From: Ramlibacter paludis | GTDB taxonomy: Bacteria > Pseudomonadota > Gammaproteobacteria > Burkholderiales > Burkholderiaceae_C | Reading direction: 5' to 3' | Assembly (NCBI RefSeq): GCF_022012305.1 | Contig: NZ_JAKLTM010000003.1 | Coordinates: 434,001-498,000 of the forward strand | DNA: 64,000 bases | In this document: in pieces, positions 48,331-56,000 of the stretch | How the letters are laid out: each line of letters begins with the position of its first letter | Position numbering within the stretch: the first letter of the stretch is position 1 | The notes under the pieces: generated by a model | The model's input: only the letters and a program-made list of their open reading frames with translations | What the model was told of the DNA's origin: nothing | Database searches by the model: none | Program-made: the position numbers and the translations under genes

Positions 48331-49179
48331 ATGAACCACGAAGTCGACGGCCGCACGCGCCGGCGCCTGCTCGCCGCGGGCACGTCCGGGGCGCTGCTGC
48401 TCGCAGCCAATGCACTGGGCGCGAGTCCGCCCCGGTCGTGGCGGCTGTTGATCAACGAAGCCTTCACCGGTGAATCCAACCTGTTCATCCTGACGGCGCG
48501 CTACCAGCCTTTCGCGGAGTACGTGACGGGCACGGTGCGCAGCCGCCCCGGCATCGCGATCGAGCCGGTGGTGGACGTGCGGCGCTTCATGACGCTCGCC
48601 AAGGCGGGCAGCAAGCCGCAACTGGTGTTCGGCAAGTCGGTCAACCAGCTGGCCAAGCTGGTGCGCGACGACGGCTACCAGCCGCTGGTGCGCCGCGCCG
48701 ACCCGTACAAGGCCGCCTTCATCGTGGCGCGCGATTCGCCGATCCGCGCGCTGAAGGACGTCGCGCCCGCGCGGGCCAAGATCATCATGCCCGACGAACT
48801 CGCCGCCACCACCGCGGTGGCGCGCGCGGAACTGCGGCGCCAGAACGCGGGCGACGTGCAGATCGTGCACACGCGCTACCAGGAAGCCGTGGCGCAGCAG
48901 ATCTCCAACGGCTTCGCGCAGGTCGGCGTCGTCAATCCCACGATCGCCCGCAAGTGGACCGAAGACGGCGGGCGCGTGGTCGCCGAGACCCAGCCGGTCG
49001 TCAACTGGTCGGTGCTGGCCTCGCCCGACGTGGCCGAAGCCGAAGTCGCGCAGCTGCGCGCCGGCCTGCTTGCCATGAATGGCGGCGCGCCGGCGGTGCT
49101 GGCCTCGCTGGGCATCAAGCAATGGGCGGCGGCCGAACGCGCCGACTACCTGGCACTGCTCGATTACACGAAGGAGTAA
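48331..49179 (+). CDS. PhnD-like periplasmic binding protein (first copy)
   Basis: 282 residues from the ATG at 48331. The N-terminus RTRRRLLAAGTSGALLLAANAL has an Arg-Arg signal that may use the Tat route. RLLINEAFTGESNLFILTARYQPFAEY, the GKSVNQLAKLVRDDGYQPLVRRADPY block and NPTIARKW belong to the phosphate/phosphonate (PhnD) binding-protein fold. It lacks transporter partners. A paralogue lies two genes downstream with the same GKSVNQLAKLVRD block. First gene of the five-gene redox operon. Confidence 0.82.
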   Translation: MNHEVDGRTRRRLLAAGTSGALLLAANALGASPPRSWRLLINEAFTGESNLFILTARYQPFAEYVTGTVRSRPGIAIEPVVDVRRFMTLAKAGSKPQLVFGKSVNQLAKLVRDDGYQPLVRRADPYKAAFIVARDSPIRALKDVAPARAKIIMPDELAATTAVARAELRRQNAGDVQIVHTRYQEAVAQQISNGFAQVGVVNPTIARKWTEDGGRVVAETQPVVNWSVLASPDVAEAEVAQLRAGLLAMNGGAPAVLASLGIKQWAAAERADYLALLDYTKE

Positions 49180-49181
49180 GG

Positions 49182-50270
49182 ATGAAGATGCGAATCTCAC
49201 GCCGCACCGTGTCCGGCCTGCTGGCCGCCGCCGCCCTGCTCGCGGGCGGGCTCGCCAGGCCGCAGCCCTCCCAGCCGGTGCCGCCCGCGGTCGAGGCCCT
49301 CGCCGCGAAGATCGCGGGCGAGCTCGCGCAGCACTGCCCGCTGGCCGACGCCAACGACGCCGCCGCCTTCGACAGCTGCCGCGCCATGCTCTACGGCGAC
49401 AGCACCTTGCGCGCGCATTTGCCGCCCGTGCTGCTGTGGGGCCGCCAGAGCGCCAACCCGCAGGCGACGCTGCGCCAGACCAACCTGACGCAGTTCGCGC
49501 CCGACGTCTGGATCGCGCTGTACGCGCCGCTGTTCATGTTCAACGGCCGCTACCAGGTGGAATGGGTGCCGGCGGAGAAGCAGTTCGCGGTGCGGCTGGA
49601 GGCGGCCTTCCGCAACCGCCTTGCCCCCGGCCAGTTCCCCTATCCCTTCTGGCACGACGACTCCAAGTGGGGCACCTACCAGAACGCCAACGGCTTCCTG
49701 CTGTGGGTGCATCCGGCCACGCTGAAGGTGCAGGTGGCGCAGCTCACCGACCGGGCGCAGAACGCGCTGCTGCAAGCCGTGACGCCGGTGCAGCAGGCCA
49801 AGTTCGACGGCAAGTGGCTGTGGACCGACGCGGCCGGCCGCACGCAGCCGGCGGTGACCCTGTTCGATGGCCTCTACCGCGCCGAGAACCCCTACCTGCG
49901 CGACCTCGATCGCCAGTACCGCGACCTGGCGCTGCAGATGCGCGAGTCGCAGTGCACCAGCTGCCACGTGCCCAACAACCCGGACAAGATGAGCCGCCTC
50001 GTGTTGCTGTCGACGCCCGCGCACGCGGCCGGCGAGATCGACCGGCTGATCAAGTCGGTGAAGGAGGACCGCATGCCCATGGACGAATACCGCAACAGCT
50101 ACGCCCTCTCGCCCGAGGACAAGAAGTGGCTGCTGGAAAGCGCCGAGACCTTCCGCGGCACGGTGCAGGCCGCGCGCGCCTGGGAGGCGCAGGCCACCCG
50201 CGCGGAATCGCGCCTGCCCGCACCCTGGCAACCCGTGGCCACTGGCCAGCGCAAGGAGGTCTCGCAATGA
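49182..50270 (+). CDS. Exported c-type heme protein of unknown family
   Basis: 362 residues; the ATG at 49182 is 2 bases after the previous stop and overlapped by its ribosome site (AAGGAGTAAGG). The signal sequence SRRTVSGLLAAAALLAGGLA is followed by a domain of unknown type, including PDVWIALYAPLFMFNGRYQVEW and DSKWGTYQNANGFLLWVHPA. The C-terminal third has one heme motif C-T-S-C-H (about 265-269 in MRESQCTSCHVPNNPDKMS) and helices. So it carries one covalent heme. It overlaps the second binding-protein gene by 4 bases. Family not recognised. Confidence 0.78.
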   Translation: MKMRISRRTVSGLLAAAALLAGGLARPQPSQPVPPAVEALAAKIAGELAQHCPLADANDAAAFDSCRAMLYGDSTLRAHLPPVLLWGRQSANPQATLRQTNLTQFAPDVWIALYAPLFMFNGRYQVEWVPAEKQFAVRLEAAFRNRLAPGQFPYPFWHDDSKWGTYQNANGFLLWVHPATLKVQVAQLTDRAQNALLQAVTPVQQAKFDGKWLWTDAAGRTQPAVTLFDGLYRAENPYLRDLDRQYRDLALQMRESQCTSCHVPNNPDKMSRLVLLSTPAHAAGEIDRLIKSVKEDRMPMDEYRNSYALSPEDKKWLLESAETFRGTVQAARAWEAQATRAESRLPAPWQPVATGQRKEVSQ

Positions 50271-51079
50271 AACGCCGCCAACTCCTGCGCGCCGCCGGTG
50301 CCGCCGCCCTCTGCACGGTGCCCGTGGGCTGGGCGCAATCGACCCCGAGCAGCCGGCTCCTGATCAACGAAGCGGTGACCGCGGACCTCAGCATCGCCAT
50401 GCTGGCCGTGCGCTACCGGGCCTGGGCCGACTACCTCGCGCCGCAGCTGAAGATCAAGCAGGTGACGGTCGACCCGATCATCGACATCCGCCGCTTCTTC
50501 CAGCAGGCAGTGGCCGACGACAAGCCGATGGTCCTGTTCGGCAAGTCCGTCAACCAGCTCGCGAAGCTGGTGCGCGACCACGGCTACCAGCCGCTGGTGA
50601 GCCGCGCCGACCCGTACCGCGCGGCCTTCATCGTGCCCAAGGGTTCCACCATCTCCGACCTCGGCCACCTGGGCGGGCGCAAGCTGCTGATGCCCGACGA
50701 GTCCGCGGCCACCACCGCGGTGGCCAAGGCCGAACTGCGGGTGCGCGGCGTGCGCGAGCCCTACATCTCGCACACGAAGTACCAGGACAGCGTGGCGGCA
50801 CAGGTCTCCATGGGCCTGGCCGACGCCGGCGTGGTGAACCCCACCATCGCGCGCCGCTGGAAGGAAGCCGGCGGCACGGTGATCGGCGAGACGCAGGGCG
50901 TCGTCAACTGGTCGGTGCTGGCCTCGCCCAAGGCGCCGCCGGAACTCGCCGCGCGCCTGACCGAAACGCTGCTGGCCATGAACGGGCAGCCGGCGCTGCT
51001 GGCCGACATCGGCGTGAAGCAATGGCAGAAGGCGGAGCGCCGCGAGTACCTGGCGTTGCTCGACTACACCGGCGAGTGA
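50267..51079 (+). CDS. PhnD-like periplasmic binding protein (second copy)
   Basis: 270 residues, ATG overlapping the previous TGA. Signal MKRRQLLRAAGAAALCTVPVGWAQ. The body repeats the first copy: LLINEAVTADLSIAMLAVRYRAWADYL, GKSVNQLAKLVRDHGYQPLVSRADPY, ESAATTAVAKAELRVRG, NPTIARRWKEAGG, VNWSVLASP. The two differ mainly at ligand-loop regions, so they may bind different forms of a ligand or act as a pair. Confidence 0.82.
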   Translation: MKRRQLLRAAGAAALCTVPVGWAQSTPSSRLLINEAVTADLSIAMLAVRYRAWADYLAPQLKIKQVTVDPIIDIRRFFQQAVADDKPMVLFGKSVNQLAKLVRDHGYQPLVSRADPYRAAFIVPKGSTISDLGHLGGRKLLMPDESAATTAVAKAELRVRGVREPYISHTKYQDSVAAQVSMGLADAGVVNPTIARRWKEAGGTVIGETQGVVNWSVLASPKAPPELAARLTETLLAMNGQPALLADIGVKQWQKAERREYLALLDYTGE

Positions 51080-51086
51080 GGCAGCG

Positions 51087-51542
51087 ATGCGCAGCAGTCT
51101 CGCCCCCCTCCTTGTCACGCTGGCTTGCGCCGGCGCCGCTTTGCCCGCCCAGGCCCAGTTCGCGCGGCCCGACGAAGCCGTGAAGTACCGGCAAGGCGCC
51201 TGGAACGTGCTCAACCAGCACTTCACGCGCGTCGGCCACATGGTGCGCGGCCGGCTGCCGTTCGAGCCACGGCTCGCGCAGCAGGACGCCGACGTCGTCG
51301 CGCTGCTGGCGCGGCTGCCCGCGGCGGCCTTCGGTCCCGGCACCGACACCGCGGCCGACCATGCGCGCGCCGAGATCTGGGCCGAGCCGGCGCGCTTCCG
51401 CGAACTGGGCGAGCGCCTGGTCGCCGAGACCGGCCGGCTGCAGGCCGCGACGCGCCTGCATGACCTGGACCAGATCAAGGCCGCCTGGGGCGCCGCCGCC
51501 AACACCTGCAAGGAGTGCCACGATGCCTACCGCAGTCACTGA
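51087..51542 (+). CDS. Cytochrome c'
   Basis: 151 residues. Signal MRSSLAPLLVTLACAGAALPAQA, then a four-helix protein ending in the heme motif C-K-E-C-H (NTCKECHDAYRSH) near residue 143, as is typical of cytochrome c', where the heme is close to the C-terminus. VKYRQGAWNVLNQHFTRVGHMVRGRLPF is the family's first helix pair. Cytochrome c' binds NO and CO and can scavenge electrons or NO in the periplasm. Overlaps the next gene by 20 bases. Confidence 0.88.
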   Translation: MRSSLAPLLVTLACAGAALPAQAQFARPDEAVKYRQGAWNVLNQHFTRVGHMVRGRLPFEPRLAQQDADVVALLARLPAAAFGPGTDTAADHARAEIWAEPARFRELGERLVAETGRLQAATRLHDLDQIKAAWGAAANTCKECHDAYRSH

Positions 51543-52257
51543 GGCAAGTTTCAGCACGCTGGCGCCAGCGCGCGTGCAGCGCGCCGCCGTCGTCGAGGCC
51601 GGCGTGCGCGTGCGCATCTGGGACCTGCCCACGCGCGTCTTCCACTGGTCGCTCGCCGCCTCGCTGGTGGGCCTCACGGCCACCGGCTATGCCGGAGGAG
51701 CGTGGATGGCCTGGCACGCGCGCATCGGCAGCTTGCTGCTGGCCTTGCTGTTGTTCCGCGTGGTGTGGGGATTCATCGGCGGACGCTGGTCGCGCTTCGT
51801 GAACTTCGTGCCGACGCCGGGTGCGCTCAAGCGCTACCTGCGCGGCCCCGCAACGCCGGAGCAGGACGCCGGCCACAGTCCGCTGGGCGCACTTTCCATC
51901 CTCGCGATGATGGCGGTGCTGCTGGGTCAGGCCGTCACCGGGCTGCTCGGCGACGACGGCGGCGGCTTCACCGGCCCCTGGAACGAACTCGTGTCCAGCG
52001 CGACCGGCTTCGCCGCGACGGCGCTGCACAAGCAAGTCGGCCAATGGCTGCTGTTCGCCCTGGTGCTGCTGCACGTGCTGGCCATCGTGTTCTATCGCGT
52101 CGTACGCCGGCGCAAGCTCGTGCGGGCGATGCTCGACGGCGACAAGTTGCTGCCGCGCCGCGTGCCACCGGCGCGCGACGACGCGCGCAGCCGTGCGCTC
52201 GCCACGGCCGTGCTGCTGGCGTGCCTTTGCGTGGTCGGTTTCGTGACCGGCTTCTGA
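51523..52257 (+). CDS. Cytochrome b561-like membrane protein
   Basis: 244 residues from the ATG at 51523 (AAGGAG upstream). Four membrane helices with paired heme-binding histidines (FHWSLAASLVGLTATGYAG, WMAWHARIGSLLLALLLFRVVW, LHKQVGQWLLFALVLLHVLAIVFY), as in di-heme b-type cytochromes of the Ni/Fe-hydrogenase or b561 type. RIWDLPTRVFHW near residue 31 is the usual lead-in. It would pass electrons between quinone and the periplasmic cytochrome c' and heme protein of the same operon (inference). Last gene of the operon. Confidence 0.86.
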   Translation: MPTAVTEASFSTLAPARVQRAAVVEAGVRVRIWDLPTRVFHWSLAASLVGLTATGYAGGAWMAWHARIGSLLLALLLFRVVWGFIGGRWSRFVNFVPTPGALKRYLRGPATPEQDAGHSPLGALSILAMMAVLLGQAVTGLLGDDGGGFTGPWNELVSSATGFAATALHKQVGQWLLFALVLLHVLAIVFYRVVRRRKLVRAMLDGDKLLPRRVPPARDDARSRALATAVLLACLCVVGFVTGF

Positions 52258-52365
52258 GCCGTACCTCCAAGTTTGTAGGACCGCGCCGCGAGCGTGTAAC
52301 CCTGCCCCCACAAGCGCTTCCAGGCATCGCACACTCCCGGCCGAGAGCAGTACGGGAGTTGCGCG

Positions 52366-52695
52366 ATGGAAAAGATCTGGGGGCCGCTCAACGGCTTCTA
52401 CGTGGCGGCCTATGCGGCACCGGTGGGTGAGAGCGGCGAGCGATTTTGCAGCTACGCGAAGGTGTGCTGGACCGAGCCCGACAGCTATTGGGACGCGGAC
52501 TGCGCCTTCAAGCTCTTCGCCGGCGAACACCACCACACCATCGAAGGCGCGCTCGGCGCCGCGGCGCTGACGGCTCGCGCGGAGACCGCGCTGCTGCCGC
52601 CGCCGGCCCGCAAGCTGGCCCAGCGCCGCCAGCGCGGCGAGGCCCCGATCCCGCGCCTGTTCGCCACCGCCTTCTTCCGGCACCGGCTCGCCTGA
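52366..52695 (+). CDS. Hypothetical 109-residue protein
   Basis: ATG with CGGGAG upstream (MEKIWGPLNGFYVAAYAAPV). Three cysteines and a Trp/Tyr-rich first half (SYAKVCWTEPDSYWDADCAFKL) followed by an AGEHHHTIEGALGAAALTARAET helix and a basic tail. No signal peptide. Not recognised. A TGTAGGA lies 86 bases upstream, but it faces the other way. Confidence 0.65.
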   Translation: MEKIWGPLNGFYVAAYAAPVGESGERFCSYAKVCWTEPDSYWDADCAFKLFAGEHHHTIEGALGAAALTARAETALLPPPARKLAQRRQRGEAPIPRLFATAFFRHRLA

Positions 52696-52795
52696 GGCCC
52701 GCTGCACCCATTTTTGTAGCGCCCCGCCCACACGCGCGCATGCAAAACGCAGCTTCCACTGGACGTCTCCGGCCGCAGCTATAACATTCATAGCG

Positions 52796-53263
52796 ATGGC
52801 GACCGAGACCCTGCCCACCTACTACGACGTGCTCCAGGTCGAGCGCGACGCCTCGCCGGAGCGCGTGCGCGGCGCCTACCGCCGGCTGGCGCAAAAGTAC
52901 CACCCGGACAAGATGCCCGGCAACGCCAATGCCGTGCGGGCCATGGCCGCCATCAACGCCGCCTACGAAGTGCTGTCCGACGGCCACCGCCGCGCGGAAC
53001 ACGACCTCTGGATCCGCCGCGCCGAGCACACCAGCCGCGCGCCCGTGCCTGCCGCGCCCCCGGTGCCGGCCACGCTGTGGGCCTTCCTGCATCCCGCGAC
53101 CCACTGGGCCTGGTACCTGCTGGGCGGCACCTTCCTGTTCGTCCTGGGTACGCTGCTCACGGCGATCTACCTCACCGCGATGCCTGCGCGGCCCAGCGTC
53201 AAGGCAGAGCCTTGCAAGCTGTCCGCGCCTGCCGCCCAGGCGCGCTGCGTCGCCAGCCGCTGA
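52796..53263 (+). CDS. DnaJ-domain membrane protein
   Basis: 155 residues. A J domain at about 7-70 has the catalytic tripeptide in YHPDKMPGNANAVRAM and TYYDVLQVERDASPERVRGAYRRLAQK. A single membrane helix (about 100-125, HWAWYLLGGTFLFVLGTLLT) follows. It would recruit a DnaK to the membrane. Short J-membrane proteins of this kind are common; the client is unknown. Confidence 0.85.
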   Translation: MATETLPTYYDVLQVERDASPERVRGAYRRLAQKYHPDKMPGNANAVRAMAAINAAYEVLSDGHRRAEHDLWIRRAEHTSRAPVPAAPPVPATLWAFLHPATHWAWYLLGGTFLFVLGTLLTAIYLTAMPARPSVKAEPCKLSAPAAQARCVASR

Positions 53264-53378
53264 GCCAGCCGCCGCAGCCGCTCGCCAGACCACACTGACG
53301 GGCAGACCCGTCCCCGGACTATCGCAATCGGTCGAGCGAGGCTTCACCTTCGAGGTATTCCTCAAAGGAGAGACCAAC

Positions 53379-53882
53379 ATGAACCGCAAGACCTTGATCG
53401 CGGCCTCGCTGGCCGCCGGCGCACTGATGGGCCTGGGCACCGCCGCCCAAGCCACCCCGGCCGTCGTGGCAGGCACGGGCTATGGCCCGAGCGTTTACGT
53501 GCAACCGGCGCCTCCGTCGCCCATGTACGAGGCAGTCCCGTCGCCGCGCGCCGGCTACGTCTGGGCGCCCGGCCACTACGAGTGGCGCGGCAACCGCTAC
53601 GAATGGACCACCGGCCAGTGGCTGGAAACGCGCCCGGGCTGGGCCTGGCAGGAATCGCGCTGGCAGCAGCGCCCTGACGGCTCCTGGTTCCTGGCGGGCG
53701 GCCAGTGGGTGCGTTCGGACAACTACTCGTCCTATGACGACCGCCGCTACCGCAGCGACCGCTACGGCGCCTATGGCGACCGCGACCGCGACGGCATCCT
53801 GAACCGCGACGACCGCGACCGCGATGGCGACGGCGTGCCGAACCGCTGGGACAACTACCCCAACGACCCGGGCCGCAGCTAA
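53379..53882 (+). CDS. YXWXPG-type exported protein with Ca-binding-like tail
   Basis: 167 residues from the ATG at 53379 with AAAGGAG upstream. Signal MNRKTLIAASLAAGALMGLGTAAQA. Two Trp repeats follow (GYVWAPGHYEWRGNRYEWTTGQW; RPGWAWQESRWQQRPDGSWFLAGGQW), the WxPGxYxWxGxxYxWxxGxW pattern of the YXWXPG family. The C-terminal third is rich in Asp/Arg with a thrombospondin-type-3-like Ca-binding segment (RDRDGILNRDDRDRDGDGVPN). Secreted or periplasmic; function unknown. Confidence 0.83.
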   Translation: MNRKTLIAASLAAGALMGLGTAAQATPAVVAGTGYGPSVYVQPAPPSPMYEAVPSPRAGYVWAPGHYEWRGNRYEWTTGQWLETRPGWAWQESRWQQRPDGSWFLAGGQWVRSDNYSSYDDRRYRSDRYGAYGDRDRDGILNRDDRDRDGDGVPNRWDNYPNDPGRS

Positions 53883-53896
53883 GCAGTCCTGCAACG

Positions 53897-53927
53897 AAAG
53901 GCCGCCGTGGGGCGGCCTTTCATTTTT
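53897..53927. terminator. Bidirectional terminator between YXWXPG and VOC genes
   Basis: A 10-base-pair stem AAAGGCCGCC/GGCGGCCTTT with a 4-base loop, followed by CATTTTTC on the plus strand. It serves the plus-strand gene ending at 53882 and, because the stem begins with AAAG, possibly the convergent VOC gene ending at 53927. Confidence 0.8.
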
Positions 53928-54298
53928 CACCCTTCGGCGAAGCAGAGGATGTTGCCGTCGGGGTCCTTGCACCAGGCCACGCTGCGGCCATGGCCGCGGT
54001 GGATCGCACCCTCGCGCACGGTTTCCGGCAGGTCGTAGTGCTCGAAGCGCACGCCCTTGCCTTCCAGCGCGCGCACGGCCTCGACCAGCCCCGAGCGGAA
54101 CCCGAAGGTGGCCGCGGTGGCCTGGTTGGTGCCGGCAAACCCGGATTCGTAGATCAACAGGGTGCCCGCGCCACAGCGGTAGCTGGCCATGTTTTCTTCG
54201 GTGGCCTGCGGCTCCAGACCCAGCTTGCCTTCATAGAACGCACGTGCCCGCCCGAGGTCGCGGACGGCCGCCGTCGCCATCACATCGGCGTTGTCCAT
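53927..54298 (-). CDS. VOC (glyoxalase/bleomycin-resistance-like) protein, first
   Basis: 123 residues from the ATG at 54298; the upstream open frame is antisense. Fold shown by VRDLGRARAFYEGKLGLEP, LLIYESGFAGTNQATAATFGFRS and WCKDPDGNILCFAEG, the beta-alpha-beta-beta-beta repeat with the final metal-site Glu region. Paired with a second VOC gene 4 bases upstream; such pairs often occur as tandem duplicates. Substrate unknown. Confidence 0.82.
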   Translation of the reverse strand: MDNADVMATAAVRDLGRARAFYEGKLGLEPQATEENMASYRCGAGTLLIYESGFAGTNQATAATFGFRSGLVEAVRALEGKGVRFEHYDLPETVREGAIHRGHGRSVAWCKDPDGNILCFAEG

Positions 54299-54302
54299 GC
54301 GC

Positions 54303-54698
54303 TCAGCCCCGGGGGTTCGGCTGCAGCATGCTGATGCGGTTGCGTTCGGTGTCGTAGAACGCCACGTAGCGGCCGACGCCGGGGATGTCCATCGGCTCGC
54401 CCAGCACCTCGCCCCCGGCATTCTTCACCGCGGCCATCGAACGCGCGATGTCCTGCACGCCGATCACCACCGACGGCACCTGGCCCGGCATCTTGGGATC
54501 GTGCGCGAAGAAGCCGCCATTGATCGCGCCGCGCACCGCGCCGTCGGCCCGGCTGTCCTCGGTGGCGGTGGTGGCCAGCACGTAGTTGCCCATCTCGGGG
54601 CCGAGCATCTCGGTCTTCCAGCCGAAGGCCGACTGGTAGAACTTCGCGATGCGCTCGCGGTCGTGGTAGGGAAACTCGAAGTGAACGACGGGGTCCAT
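54303..54698 (-). CDS. VOC (glyoxalase-like) protein, second
   Basis: 131 residues: MDPVVHFEFPYHDRERIAKFYQS at the start, GWKTEMLGPEMGNYVLATTA, and VGRYVAFYDTERNRISMLQPNP at the end. It resembles YdeO/PhnB-type VOC proteins. Transcribed before the 123-residue protein with a 4-base gap, so the two form an operon. Metal site His/Glu residues are partly present; activity unknown. Confidence 0.83.
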   Translation of the reverse strand: MDPVVHFEFPYHDRERIAKFYQSAFGWKTEMLGPEMGNYVLATTATEDSRADGAVRGAINGGFFAHDPKMPGQVPSVVIGVQDIARSMAAVKNAGGEVLGEPMDIPGVGRYVAFYDTERNRISMLQPNPRG

Positions 54699-54774
54699 GG
54701 CAGCTCCTCGGAGTCTTCGCGAAGCGGTGAATTTAGACCGTCGTCCCGGCTTGTCAAGCGCGGCGTCCAGGCTC

Positions 54775-55938
54775 CTAGCGGCCGCCGAGGCCCATCGCCC
54801 GCGTGATCACCTCCTTCATGATCTCGTTGGTGCCGCCATAGATGCGCTGCACGCGCGCGTCGGCATAGGCACGCGTGATCGGCACTTCCCACATGTAGCC
54901 GTAGCCGCCGTGCAGCTGCACGCATTCGTCCATCACCTGGCACTGCAGGTCGGTGGTCCAGTACTTGGCCATGCTGGCGGTCGCGGTGTCGAGCTTGTCC
55001 TGCACGATCAGCTCCAGGCACTTGTCGACGAAGACGCGCGCGACCTGCACCTGCGTCTGCAGTTCGGCCAGCTTGTAGCGCGTGTTCTGGAAGGCGGCGA
55101 CCGGCTGGCCGAAGACCCGCCGGTCCTTCACGTACTCCACGGTCTGGTCGATCGCCGTCTGCGCGGCGGCCACGGCCGTCACGGCGATCTGCGTGCGCTC
55201 CCAAGGCAGCTGTTCCATCAGGCAGATGAAGCCGCGGTTCTCGAATGCCGGGCCCCCCAGCAGGTTCTCCGCCGGCACGCGCACGTTGTCGAAGAACAGC
55301 TCCGAGGTGTCCTGCGCCTTCAGGCCCAGCTTCTTCAGGCGCTTGCCCTTCTCGAAGCCCGCCATGCCGCGCTCCACCAGCAGCAGGCTGGTGCCCTTGG
55401 CGCCGGCGGCCGGATCGGTCTTGGCCACCACGATCACCAGTTCGGCATGCCAGCCGTTGGTGATGAAGGTCTTGCTGCCGTTCAGCAGGTAGCTGCCGTC
55501 GGCCTGCTTCAGCGCGGTGCTGCGCACGCCCTGCAGGTCGCTGCCCGCCGAGGGCTCGCTCATCGCGATCGCGCCGACCATCTCCCCGCTGGCAAGTTTC
55601 GGCAGGTAGCGCCGCTTCTGTTCCTCGGTGCCGTAATGCAGGATGTACGGCGCCACGATCTCGCTGTGCAAGGAGTAGCCGATGCCGCTGTAGCCGCCGC
55701 GCGCGAGTTCCTCCATCTGCACCACCGAGTACAGCTTGTCGGCGCCGGCGCCGCCGTACTCCTCGGGCATCGAGGGGCACAGGTAGCCGTTGGCGCCGGC
55801 CTTGCGCCAGACCTCGCGGTCCACGTAGCCCTGCTCTTCCCATTCGGCGTGGAAGGGCGCGATCTCCTGCTCGACGAAGCGCCGGAAGGCGTCGCGGAAG
55901 GCTTCGTGGTCGGCGGAAAAGAGCGTGCGTTCGATCAT
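54775..55938 (-). CDS. Acyl-CoA dehydrogenase
   Basis: 387 residues. [51 protein letters not shown] (FAD/acyl site), KTFITNG, and the C-terminal [14 protein letters not shown] with the catalytic region show the family. The start is [18 protein letters not shown]. It catalyses alpha-beta dehydrogenation of acyl-CoA with electron transfer flavoprotein as acceptor; chain length or branching preference is not readable. Near a thiolase and a FadB-like enzyme that complete a beta-oxidation set, though they are on the opposite strand. Confidence 0.93.
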   Translation of the reverse strand: MIERTLFSADHEAFRDAFRRFVEQEIAPFHAEWEEQGYVDREVWRKAGANGYLCPSMPEEYGGAGADKLYSVVQMEELARGGYSGIGYSLHSEIVAPYILHYGTEEQKRRYLPKLASGEMVGAIAMSEPSAGSDLQGVRSTALKQADGSYLLNGSKTFITNGWHAELVIVVAKTDPAAGAKGTSLLLVERGMAGFEKGKRLKKLGLKAQDTSELFFDNVRVPAENLLGGPAFENRGFICLMEQLPWERTQIAVTAVAAAQTAIDQTVEYVKDRRVFGQPVAAFQNTRYKLAELQTQVQVARVFVDKCLELIVQDKLDTATASMAKYWTTDLQCQVMDECVQLHGGYGYMWEVPITRAYADARVQRIYGGTNEIMKEVITRAMGLGGR

Positions 55939-55950
55939 TGCGGTCCCCCA

Positions 55951-55988
55951 AAAGAAAAAGCCCGCCGCTGCCTGTGCAAGCGGCGGGC
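55951..55988 (-). terminator. Terminator after the DUF6351 gene
   Basis: On the minus strand GCCCGCCGCT/AGCGGCGGGC forms a 10-base-pair stem with a 9-base loop, followed by CTTTTTCTTT. It separates the DUF6351 gene from the acyl-CoA dehydrogenase gene. Confidence 0.85.
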
Positions 55989-56000
55989 CCTGGCGCGACT

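Noticed and set aside
52274..52280. TGTAGGA 86 bases before the 109-residue gene
   Set aside because: It is the reverse orientation relative to the gene; counted as background rather than part of the promoter-box set.
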